Shown: one piece after another, positions 18,710-25,275 of the stretch
How the letters are laid out: each line of letters starts with the position of its first letter
Position numbering within the stretch: the first letter of the stretch is position 1
NCBI RefSeq assembly: GCF_001421435.1
Contig: NZ_LMKA01000052.1
Span: 1 to 64,000 of the forward strand
Source: Chryseobacterium sp. Leaf201
GTDB taxonomy: Bacteria; Bacteroidota; Bacteroidia; Flavobacteriales; Weeksellaceae
Direction of reading: 5' to 3'
Length of the DNA: 64,000 nucleotides
Made by a program: the position numbers and the translations under genes
The notes under the pieces: generated by a model
Told to the model about the DNA's origin: nothing
Database searches by the model: none
Seen by the model: only the letters and a program-made list of their open reading frames with translations

Positions 18710-19721
18710 GCAGAGGTTTACAGATAAATTTTTGGCCGCATTTTTTATTCTGGTCTTTCTCAAAGTAATCGGGATGCTTGCGCAGCTGTTTCATGAGAGT
18801 TTCTGGAGCGTGATCGGGAAACTTGTTATTTTCCTGATTGTGGCTGTCATCATTATGATGGTGCTTAAAAACTTTGAGGATAAAGAAAAAGAAAAGGAAT
18901 CAGGCCGCAAAGGCAGGTCGGGCGGCGATAATTTTTATATAGAATCTTCACTTTTCGACAGGATCCGGAATAAATATGAAGAGCTTGCCAGGCAGTATAT
19001 CGCGGAACAGGAATACAAAAAAGCAGCAAAAGTGTACATGAATCTTCTGCAGAACCATTACCGCGCTGCAAAAACGCTGGAAGAAGGAGGCTTTTATAAT
19101 GAAGCAGCCGTAATCTATCTTAAAAAATTAAAAAACAGATCCGAAGCAGCCCAGTGTTATGAAAAAGCAAAACAGTACAGGAAGGCCATTGATCTTTACA
19201 AAGAACTGGAGCAGAAAGAAAAAGTAGGCGATCTGTACAGGGAAATTAACGATATGAAAAATGCCAATGCCTATTATCAGATGGTTGCCGATGATTATGT
19301 GAACAACAGCCAGATGGTAAAAGGGGCACTGGTTTACCGCAAAAAAATGGAGCTGCCCGCAGAGGCCCAAAAAGTACTGCTGAAAGGTTGGAAAGAAAAT
19401 AAGGATGCTTTCAACTGTCTGAATAATTACTTTGCCAATATTTCTGATGTTAAAAAGCTTGGGCAGGAAATCCGGCATCTGTATGAAAAGACCACTTCAG
19501 ACCAGAAGATCACGTATCTTGAAGCGATGAAATATGAATTCAGGAAAAGCCCCGATCTTCAGAAAGCCACACGGGATATCGCCTATGAAATTATTGCCGA
19601 AAAAACAGCTACCCGTTCTGAAATCGTTAATGAACTGAAACATTTCAATCCTGATGATGATATGATCTTAAAGGATATTTCCAGATATAAGACGGGGCGA
19701 AACAGAATGTTCAGGAATTAA
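18702..19721 (+). CDS. Membrane-anchored TPR-like protein
   Basis: The 339-residue protein has two N-terminal membrane helices (about residues 8-55) followed by helical repeats at about 85-240 of tetratricopeptide type, with A/Y-rich spacing such as YIAEQEYKKAAKVYMNLL. TPR regions bind other proteins. It is the penultimate gene of the operon. Confidence 0.7.
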   Translation: MNKQRFTDKFLAAFFILVFLKVIGMLAQLFHESFWSVIGKLVIFLIVAVIIMMVLKNFEDKEKEKESGRKGRSGGDNFYIESSLFDRIRNKYEELARQYIAEQEYKKAAKVYMNLLQNHYRAAKTLEEGGFYNEAAVIYLKKLKNRSEAAQCYEKAKQYRKAIDLYKELEQKEKVGDLYREINDMKNANAYYQMVADDYVNNSQMVKGALVYRKKMELPAEAQKVLLKGWKENKDAFNCLNNYFANISDVKKLGQEIRHLYEKTTSDQKITYLEAMKYEFRKSPDLQKATRDIAYEIIAEKTATRSEIVNELKHFNPDDDMILKDISRYKTGRNRMFRN

Positions 19722-19746
19722 ATAGGTAAGCATTAATACAAAAAAA

Positions 19747-19965
19747 ATGGACTACACCAAAAAATATATTTACTTCAAGCATGAAGGTAAGGATATCTAT
19801 AAAATCATAAAAGAAATGATGACGAGGTACAAAAGTCCATTGTTTGCGATTAGAAAAATAAGGGAAATATTTCCTCAGCTTTCTTTAATGGAAGCCAAAG
19901 AAGTGGTAATCATCGCTACTACCAAGTTTGTCAGACTATCAAAAGAGCTTATTTCCGGATCTTGA
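19747..19965 (+). CDS. Small C-terminal-frameshifted gene
   Basis: The 72-residue reading frame stops at 19965. The +1 frame continues without a break to a stop at 20014 and encodes a natural-looking acidic tail (DYQKSLFPDLEELGKLLNEE). The join would lie near the TTTG at about 19925. One base too many, a sequencing error or a frameshift signal could explain this. The function is unknown. It lies 25 bases after the TPR-like gene. Confidence 0.55.
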   Translation: MDYTKKYIYFKHEGKDIYKIIKEMMTRYKSPLFAIRKIREIFPQLSLMEAKEVVIIATTKFVRLSKELISGS

Positions 19966-20090
19966 AGAATTAGGTAAACTATTGAATGAAGAAGATGAAG
20001 ATGAAAATCTGTAAGGTGGGTTTTAGGATCTTGATACCTCATCATTTATTGGAATATCATAAAATACGTTAAAATATTAATAAAAACATT

Positions 20091-20098
20091 TATCTTTG
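20091..20098 (+). promoter_or_regulatory. TAnnTTTG promoter of the first tiny gene
   Basis: TATCTTTG is an exact -7 match, 14 bases before the ATG at 20112. Confidence 0.6.
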
Positions 20099-20111
20099 CC
20101 TCAACAAAATT

Positions 20112-20240
20112 ATGACAATACAAAGAGCACATATCAATGTCAACCTATGCGGAAGCCCTTCACTAAAGGGATTGTTCGGATATGAATGGATGATATGGAA
20201 TGAGGCGGAATGTGCTTGCTTTGAAAATTATTTACAATAA
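20112..20240 (+). CDS. Tiny gene, 42 residues
   Basis: A 42-residue peptide with three cysteines (NLCGSPSLKGLF ... ECACFENYLQ) lies between an exact promoter and a good terminator, which argues for real expression. I recognise no family. It could be a leader peptide, a small toxin or a regulatory RNA that happens to be open. Confidence 0.4.
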   Translation: MTIQRAHINVNLCGSPSLKGLFGYEWMIWNEAECACFENYLQ

Positions 20241-20270
20241 ACCTGTAAAATTTTATCAAGATATAGTAAA

Positions 20271-20297
20271 AACGCCTCAGTAAACGGGGCGTTTTTT
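20271..20297 (+). terminator. Terminator after the first tiny gene
   Basis: ACGCC and GGCGT form a stem around a short loop, followed by T6. Confidence 0.7.
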
Positions 20298-20622
20298 GTG
20301 TTTTTAAGACGGAAATTATTTAGAATGAAAAAAAATAACCGGAAAAGTGAAAATTATTTAATCAACAATGAACAATTAATACGAAAATAAAGCGTGATCG
20401 ATAACCCAATGAGAGACAGTCATTTAGGTAATTAAGGCATCTGTACCATAGTACGGACAGGAATTCCCTACGCTGGAATTAATATATAAAATACTGATTT
20501 TCAATTCATTAGGTGAAAAATAAATTTGCAGATTAAAAAAAATCATACTTACTTTGCAACCGAAAATTAAAAGCAACACGTTTTTAATCATTCAAAAAAC
20601 ATTTTTAACAAACAGGAATACA
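20298..20622. other. Intergenic region between the tiny genes
   Basis: It is AT-rich with two short palindromes: GTACCATAGTAC near 20445 and AATTCC-7-GGAATT near 20462. A TTACTTTG box near 20548 could be the promoter of the next tiny gene. No gene is visible. Confidence 0.4.
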
Positions 20623-20754
20623 ATGAAACAATTACATAACATAGCTGATTTATATTCAGGACAAAACGGACTGGAGCCGATGGGAGTGGGATATGCATGT
20701 ATTCTTGATAGTGAATTTGTGGATAAAAGGTGCTTATATAATAGCGTCAGTTAA
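20623..20754 (+). CDS. Tiny gene, 43 residues
   Basis: A 43-residue frame (MKQLHNIADLYSGQNG ...) has two cysteines and is followed within 30 bases by a strong terminator. It is not similar to the other tiny gene in sequence but has the same layout. Its function is unknown. Confidence 0.4.
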   Translation: MKQLHNIADLYSGQNGLEPMGVGYACILDSEFVDKRCLYNSVS

Positions 20755-20779
20755 TGAACTGATACGTTAAATAATATGA

Positions 20780-20808
20780 AGCGCCTCCCGAAAAGAGGCG
20801 CTTTTTTT
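20780..20808 (+). terminator. Terminator after the second tiny gene
   Basis: A perfect 8-bp stem AGCGCCTC / GAGGCGCT with a 7-base loop is followed by T6. Confidence 0.8.
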
Positions 20809-20859
20809 ATGTTTCTTCAGTCCTGAAATTCATAAACAGCCCTTCGGGATTACAAAAAC

Positions 20860-20932
20860 AGTTCTGTAGCTCAACTGGATAGAGTGCCGGTTTTCTAAAC
20901 TGGAGGTTAGAGGTTCGATGCCTCTCAGAATT
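20860..20932 (+). tRNA. tRNA-Arg(TCT)-like
   Basis: The acceptor AGTTCTG / CAGAATT (one G-U), D-arm GCTC/GAGT, anticodon stem CCGGT/ACTGG with loop TTTCTAA (anticodon TCT) and T-arm AGAGG-TTCGATG-CCTCT form a full cloverleaf. CCA is not encoded. It opens the accessory tRNA field. Confidence 0.82.
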
Positions 20933-21001
20933 ACAAAGATTCACGGAAAATTTTGGCTCCGGCTGTCTCCCGGAAAAAATATTGAAGTGAATCTGCAAAA
21001 C

Positions 21002-21117
21002 TGGAAAGATAACAGTGGTTGTTTACCTGCCTGGAGGCAGAGGTCACAAGATCAGATGCCGGGAATTCGTGAACCATGAAAACGTTATATAAAGATGGTG
21101 AACAACCCTGCTTTCCA
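21002..21117 (+). tRNA. Interrupted tRNA-like gene 1 (GGA anticodon)
   Basis: A perfect acceptor TGGAAAG / CTTTCCA lies 116 bases end to end. Inside are a D-arm (AACA/TGTT) and an anticodon stem CTGC/GCAG around CTGGAG (anticodon GGA, Ser, in a six-base loop). The T-arm region is then broken by an insertion with ATTCGTGAA and GGTGAACAACCC, the same end motifs as in the two other interrupted units at 21,257 and 21,552. Confidence 0.5.
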
Positions 21118-21125
21118 TAACATTT

Positions 21126-21197
21126 GCTCCATTCGTCTAACGGTTTAGGACGGCTGCCTTTCGAGCAGTAAATAAGGGTTCGATTCCCTTATGGAGT
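21126..21197 (+). tRNA. tRNA-Glu(TTC), copy 1
   Basis: The acceptor GCTCCAT / ATGGAGT, a typical Glu D-arm (TCGTCTAACGG), anticodon loop CTTTCGA (TTC) and T-arm AAGGG-TTCGATT-CCCTT are visible. CCA is not encoded. A second copy at 22,253 carries a compensating acceptor change. Confidence 0.83.
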
Positions 21198-21209
21198 ACA
21201 ATTTTTATT

Positions 21210-21247
21210 AAGTAAAAAGTAAAAGTAAAAAGTAAAAAGTAAAAAGA
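21210..21247 (+). repeat. Tandem AGTAAAA repeat
   Basis: Five or so tandem copies of a 7-8 base unit (aagtaaaa) follow tRNA-Glu copy 1; two such units follow copy 2 near 22,337. It looks like replication slippage in a duplicated spacer. Confidence 0.6.
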
Positions 21248-21256
21248 AATTGAATA

Positions 21257-21348
21257 GGTTTCATAAGCCGAGGCTGAAGGTTCGAAATCCGAAGGATTCG
21301 TGAATACAAAAATTAAATATAAAATTCATGAACAATCCTTCCGAAATT
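21257..21348 (+). tRNA. Interrupted tRNA fragment 2
   Basis: Only a variable-arm-like part and the T-arm of a Tyr/Cys-type tRNA remain (TAAGCCGAGGCTGAAGG-TTCGA). The T-loop is broken by 51 bases (21286-21336) and then closed by CCTTC. The insert begins with a small hairpin AATCC-GAA-GGATT, continues CGTGAA and ends ATGAACAAT. The 5' part of the tRNA seems to be lost, since the spacer seen before tRNA-Leu at 22,376 runs straight into it. Confidence 0.45.
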
Positions 21349-21387
21349 ACAGATAATGAAGTTAATTGTTTCAGAAGAGAAAAAGAA

Positions 21388-21441
21388 AAAGTCTGTCGAG
21401 CGCAGAAGATCTTTATAAAAACACATATACAGACAGGCTTT
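21388..21441 (+). ncRNA. Conserved hairpin RNA, copy 1
   Basis: AAAGTCTGTC pairs with GACAGGCTTT (10 bp, one G-U) around a loop that begins with GAGCGCAGAAG. Copies 2 and 3 follow the next two tRNA units and keep the stem and the GCGCAGAAG loop sequence, which a plain terminator would not need. Confidence 0.5.
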
Positions 21442-21551
21442 CTCTTAACTCTAAATGAATAATGAAGGAAAAGATGAACGTTAATTAAATACAGAAGTGA
21501 GAGATTAGAGATTAGAAATTACTCATTACCAATTATTTATTACCCATAATT

Positions 21552-21680
21552 GATGGTTCGCCGAAGGGGAAGAGCCGGGGCGGTCTGCAAAACCGTTGCG
21601 TAAGCTGAGTGGGTTTGAAATGTGAAACATTCGTGAATTCAAATAAAAAATAAATGGTTATGAACAATCCCATAACCATC
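21552..21680 (+). tRNA. Interrupted class II tRNA 3 (GCA anticodon)
   Basis: This unit is nearly the same as the intact tRNA at 21,848: acceptor GATGGTT / AACCATC, anticodon loop CTGCAAA (GCA, Cys), long variable region. In the T-loop, two bases of the intact copy are replaced by 50 bases (21619-21668). The insert starts with the hairpin AATGT-GAA-ACATT, continues CGTGAA and ends ATGAACAAT. It also holds ATGGTTATG, which can pair with CATAACCAT of the acceptor end. Confidence 0.65.
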
Positions 21681-21719
21681 TCAAAATTAACTCAATGAGA
21701 TGAGTTCCGAAGAAAAGTG

Positions 21720-21774
21720 AAAGTCTGTCAGGCGCAGAAGTTCTTATATCAAACAAAAAAATAAGACAGGCTTT
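21720..21774 (+). ncRNA. Conserved hairpin RNA, copy 2
   Basis: The 10-bp stem AAAGTCTGTC / GACAGGCTTT is conserved, and outside it AAGAAAA can pair with TTTTCTT. The loop begins AGGCGCAGAAGTTCTTATA. Confidence 0.5.
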
Positions 21775-21847
21775 GTTTTTCTTTAAAAACCGGGTAAAAG
21801 TAAGTTGGTAAAATCACCCATTACCAATTGCTTATTATCCAAAAATT

Positions 21848-21928
21848 GATGGTTCGCCGAAGTGGAAGAGTCGGGGCGGTCTGCAAAACCGTTGCGTAAG
21901 CTGAGTGGGTTTGACTCCCATAACCATC
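21848..21928 (+). tRNA. Class II tRNA with Cys anticodon (GCA)
   Basis: The 81-base cloverleaf has acceptor GATGGTT / AACCATC, anticodon stem GCGGT/ACCGT with loop CTGCAAA, a long variable region (TGCGTAAGCTGA) and T-arm GTGGG-TTTGACT-CCCAT. The D-arm and variable region are close to the tRNA-Tyr at 22,087. Normal tRNA-Cys has a short variable loop, so this looks like a Tyr-type body with a Cys anticodon. CCA is not encoded. Confidence 0.78.
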
Positions 21929-21965
21929 TCAAATAACTCAATAAGATGAGTTCCGGAGAAAAGCA

Positions 21966-22019
21966 AAAGTCTGTCAGGCGCAGAAGTTCTTATATCAAAA
22001 CAAAAATATGACAGGCTTT
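21966..22019 (+). ncRNA. Conserved hairpin RNA, copy 3
   Basis: The same 10-bp stem is extended outward (AGAAAA with TTTTCT) to about 16 bp with a small bulge. The loop is almost identical to copy 2. Confidence 0.5.
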
Positions 22020-22086
22020 GTTTTCTTTAAAAACCGGGTAAAAGTAAGTTGGTAAAATTACCCATTGCTTATCAACCATAAAAAAA

Positions 22087-22172
22087 GGAAGTACGCCGAA
22101 GCTGGAGAGTCGGGGCAGACTGTAAATCTGTTGTTTATTGCTGAGCAGGTTCGAATCCTGCTGCTTCCACCA
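22087..22172 (+). tRNA. tRNA-Tyr(GTA)
   Basis: The acceptor GGAAGTA / TGCTTCC, anticodon stem GCAGA/TCTGT with loop CTGTAAA (GTA), a long variable arm and T-arm GCAGG-TTCGAAT-CCTGC form a normal class II tRNA. This is the only tRNA of the field followed directly by ACCA. Confidence 0.85.
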
Positions 22173-22174
22173 AC

Positions 22175-22247
22175 ACCGCTGATAATGTAACGGCAGCATG
22201 CAGGAAATGTACTCTTGTTGTTCAGGTTCGATTCCTGGTCAGTCGGT
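22175..22247 (+). tRNA. Divergent tRNA-like gene, identity unclear
   Basis: Three bases after tRNA-Tyr, ACCGCTG and CAGTCGGT pair with a one-base bulge. The D-arm ATGT/GCAT, anticodon stem CAGGA/TCTTG and T-arm TCAGG-TTCGATT-CCTGG are present. The loop AATGTAC gives TGT with A instead of U at position 33, so decoding is doubtful. Confidence 0.5.
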
Positions 22248-22252
22248 TAATT

Positions 22253-22324
22253 GCTCTATTCGTCTAACGGTTCAGGACGCCTGCCTTTCGAGCAGAAAAT
22301 AAGGGTTCGATTCCCTTATAGAGT
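22253..22324 (+). tRNA. tRNA-Glu(TTC), copy 2
   Basis: It is nearly identical to the copy at 21,126, but the acceptor reads GCTCTAT / ATAGAGT. Both strands changed (C-G to T-A), so the pair is kept, which argues for selection on the folded RNA. Confidence 0.83.
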
Positions 22325-22375
22325 ACAATTTTATTAAGTAAAAAGTAAAAAGAAATTGAATAGGTTTCAAAAACT

Positions 22376-22448
22376 GCGGGAATGGCGGAACTGGCAAACG
22401 CACCTGATTTAGGATCAGGACATTAAGGGTTCGAATCCCTTTTCCCGT
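22376..22448 (+). tRNA. tRNA-Leu(TAG) lacking the long variable arm
   Basis: The acceptor GCGGGAA / TTCCCGT, a Leu-type D-arm (GGCGGAACTGG), anticodon stem CCTGA/TCAGG with loop TTTAGGA (TAG) and T-arm AAGGG-TTCGAAT-CCCTT are clear. The variable region is only about five bases, whereas Leu tRNAs normally have a long arm. CCA is not encoded. Confidence 0.75.
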
Positions 22449-22611
22449 ACAGAATATGAATAATGAGCAATGTGTAATAATCAAAAGTCACAACTCATAA
22501 CTCATCACCCATAACTCAAAAATGGGTGGTTAGAAAAAGCCGAAAATAAAAATCAGGGATCAATGATCATTTATGAATTATAAAAAGTATAAAACTTAAC
22601 ATGTAGAAAAA

Positions 22612-23097
22612 ATGGAAACGCAACAACAAAAATGGCAGAATATGAACGGAAAAATTTTCCGCAACCCTATCACACAGCTGGTAGAAGAAGCCATCCTCCG
22701 AGAACAGGCCAACGGGCACCGGCTGAAAGTGTGTGTGGGATCAGATTCCCATGTATACGGTGATGCTATTAATTATGCTACGGCAGTCGTAATCATCCGC
22801 GAGGGAAAAGGAGCGTTTACCTTTATCAGAAAAGAAAGAGAATTCCAGCGTATCAGTATCAAGGAACGGATGCTGAATGAAGTCAACAAATCTGTAGAGA
22901 TCGCTTATGCCATCTGTGCTGTCCTGGAAACGTATGATGTGGAAATGGAGGTACACGCAGACATTAACACCGACCCTGATTTTAAATCCAATGTCGCTTT
23001 GAAAGACGCCATGGGCTACATTCTGGGAATGGGATATGTATTTAAAGCAAAACCTTATGCATTCGCAAGTTCCAATTGTGCTGATATGATGGTGTGA
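22612..23097 (+). CDS. RNase H-like YkuK-family (DUF458) protein
   Basis: The 161-residue protein matches my memory of the YkuK/DUF458 family, which has an RNase H-like fold. Acidic positions occur in VCVGSDSHVYGD, VHADINTDP and the C-terminal region. It could be a ribonuclease or a nucleic acid binder. It opens the RNA-processing island right after the tRNA field. Confidence 0.75.
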   Translation: METQQQKWQNMNGKIFRNPITQLVEEAILREQANGHRLKVCVGSDSHVYGDAINYATAVVIIREGKGAFTFIRKEREFQRISIKERMLNEVNKSVEIAYAICAVLETYDVEMEVHADINTDPDFKSNVALKDAMGYILGMGYVFKAKPYAFASSNCADMMV

Positions 23098-23218
23098 CGG
23101 AGCGGGAAGCGGGAGGACAGGAGGCGGGAAGTTTTTAACCCATGATATAACCTTCGTGCATCCGCCTCTTTGGCTTTCGTCCAAAAAAAGATAAAAAGAA
23201 CCTTAAAAACTGATAACC

Positions 23219-23994
23219 ATGTATTTTTTAATCCAGGCCAATGTATACTCAGATCCAGATCATTATAAAATTTTTGATGCTCTGGAAGAATTGAATATTG
23301 ATTACGAGGTCATTAATATCCCTCCAAATGCGGAAAGAATTGATTGCGAAACAGACAGGAAAGATGTTTTCGTGTATGGATCGGTAACCATTGCAAGACT
23401 GGCAAAACAAAATACAGAATGGGTTCCCGGTTCTTTTTACGGAGGCAGTCATTTGTATGAGGTGTATTCCAAATATTATGGTGAAAACCTTTTGAATCAT
23501 AATGTTTCCGTTCACAAAATCCCAGAAGCTTTAAACTGGAAAAAAGATGAACTCAAATTCATCAAACCCTACAGTGAAGCGAAGATTTTTACAGGAAAGG
23601 TTTTTAACCGAACAGAATGGGAAGATTTCGTTTTCGAATCACTGGAAAATCAATCCAACAGGATTACAGAAGATGCTCTGGTACAGGTTCTGAAGTAAAG
23701 CAAACCGTGAAAGAAGCCAGGCTCTGGATTGTCGGCGGAAAAATTATAGACGCAGGATATTATAAATTTAATGACCATGCCCCTTTCGAGGAAAAAGTTT
23801 CAGAAGAAGGATTGAATTTCGCCAGTGAAATGATCCGGCTTTTCAATCTTGAAGAAGCTTTTGTCATGGATATCTGTTTAACCGGTGAAGGCTGGAAGAT
23901 TGTTGAAGTCAACTGCATCAACAGCTCCGGGTTTTATCCCAATAGCAACGTGAAAAGTATCATCAGAGCATTGAATATTTACTTTTCAGATTAA
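23219..23994 (+). pseudogene. ATP-grasp protein split by a frameshift
   Basis: The first frame (23219-23698) encodes an N-terminal part and stops at TAA 23696. The -1 frame carries on from about 23686 to 23994 with SEVKQTVKEARLWIVGGK and the ATP-grasp-type metal segment IVEVNCINSSGF. Joined, they form one protein of about 258 residues like the R2K/DUF4343 clade. I see no slippery heptamer at the join, so a one-base indel or a sequencing error is likelier than programmed shifting. The paralogue at 24,007 is intact. Confidence 0.7.
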
Positions 23995-24006
23995 AAGAAT
24001 AACAAC

Positions 24007-24816
24007 ATGAAATATAACAGGATAGCCGTTATCGGCTTGCACGAAGAAGAATACCGGTATATACGGGAACATTTTGAAGGATTGATCATCTGGCATCAGT
24101 CGGTTCCGAAAATAAAAGTTGTAGACGGAATATTATATGTCGAAAAAGCCCAGGGCGTAGGGATGCTGCCGGTAGATAAAGTAATTTATCACGGGATTTT
24201 TGAAAATGATCTCGATTTTATTTCAGGGCTGGCTTTATGGAACGGCCCGTGCTTCCCGAATGCATACGGAATGATGGAATGCAGGCTTAAAATACCCTGC
24301 CTGGTGAAAGCCATGAAGTTTTCTGAATTCAGTTCCCCGAGAGGATTTATTTCAGAAGGTGCCTATGTAACAACAGATACGGAACGGGTTGCCAAATGGG
24401 GGAACTGGCATTGCGGGGAAAATAAGCATAAGTTTTCCGGGAGCTGGGAGAGCACAGAGGATGCGGTACTGGAACCCTATTTTGAAGGTGAAGCCGTGAG
24501 GATCTTGCATATTGGCGGAAAATCCTGGCAGATAAAACTGGAAGGAGATACCTGGTTAAAATCCATTCATCCTGCACAGGTACGGTTCATGGACATTGAC
24601 GAAGGTCTTCTGAGAGATACGCTGAACCTGAAAGACCGGATCGGGATGGATCTCATAGCCAACGACTATATTGTCTGCGAAGACGGAACCAGGCATTTAT
24701 TGGAAATAAACCATATCCCGAACATCACGAGGTTTGAAGAAATAAGGCTCCACTTTTTAGATACCGTTGTCAGCTGGATCCATGAGGATGAAGATAATGA
24801 TGAAGACGGACTTTAA
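24007..24816 (+). CDS. ATP-grasp domain protein
   Basis: The 269-residue protein has an ATP-grasp-like C-terminal half with EPYFEGEAVRILHIGG and the metal-binding HLLEINHIPN near residue 237. ATP-grasp enzymes join a carboxylate to an amine or thiol with ATP; members of the R2K group are found near RNA-repair genes. The substrate is unknown. It starts 12 bases after the split paralogue. Confidence 0.75.
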   Translation: MKYNRIAVIGLHEEEYRYIREHFEGLIIWHQSVPKIKVVDGILYVEKAQGVGMLPVDKVIYHGIFENDLDFISGLALWNGPCFPNAYGMMECRLKIPCLVKAMKFSEFSSPRGFISEGAYVTTDTERVAKWGNWHCGENKHKFSGSWESTEDAVLEPYFEGEAVRILHIGGKSWQIKLEGDTWLKSIHPAQVRFMDIDEGLLRDTLNLKDRIGMDLIANDYIVCEDGTRHLLEINHIPNITRFEEIRLHFLDTVVSWIHEDEDNDEDGL

Positions 24817-24891
24817 AAGTTCCGGTTCTTTTCCGTGAAGGATTAAAACCCATGAAACAATTACTGTATCATATTTTAAAAAATTAAAGCA

Positions 24892-25275
24892 ATGGAACGT
24901 ACAAAAAGATTATTGTTTCTGGACGATATAAGATACCCGCTTGATGCATATCATTATACAGAACAGGATATGTTCCTCAGGGAAGACTGGCATGTTGTCC
25001 GGAATTATGCGCAGTTTGTCAGCAGGATCCTGGAAAAAGGACTTCCGGAAATGATTTCTTTTGATCATGACCTTGCTGATGAGCATTATTTAGAACAGGA
25101 TTCTCAGGAATATGTAGAAAAAACAGGCTACGATTGTGCAAAATGGCTGATAGAATATTGTATGGATCATGATGCGGAACTGCCTGAATTCTACTGCCAT
25201 TCCATGAATCCGGTAGGAAAAGAAAATATCGAAAGCCTGTTAAATAACTTTAAAAAACGTAATGGAGATTTTTAG
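24892..25275 (+). CDS. Cyclic-phosphate-processing receiver-like protein (cREC)
   Basis: The 127-residue receiver-like domain has LFLDDIRYP at the N-terminus, SFDHDLAD in the middle and a conserved-looking CHSMNPVG near the end, the pattern I associate with the cREC family. That family was proposed to act on 2',3'-cyclic phosphate ends in RNA-repair systems. Its end overlaps the DinB gene by 14 bases. Acting before the RNA ligase downstream would make sense, but that is inference. Confidence 0.75.
   Translation: MERTKRLLFLDDIRYPLDAYHYTEQDMFLREDWHVVRNYAQFVSRILEKGLPEMISFDHDLADEHYLEQDSQEYVEKTGYDCAKWLIEYCMDHDAELPEFYCHSMNPVGKENIESLLNNFKKRNGDF

Noticed and set aside
20807-20998. Minus-strand frame over the tRNA-Arg gene
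   Set aside because: It lies across a clear tRNA gene and has no protein-like features.
21286-21336. Att site or integrated element in a tRNA gene
   Set aside because: There is no integrase gene and no duplicated tRNA 3' end flanking a larger element; the inserts are only about 50 bases long.
21619-21668. Group I or group II intron in the tRNA T-loop
   Set aside because: Fifty bases are far too few for a self-splicing core and no such core motifs are seen.
23686-23698. Programmed -1 frameshift in the ATP-grasp gene
   Set aside because: No slippery heptamer or following stem-loop is visible.
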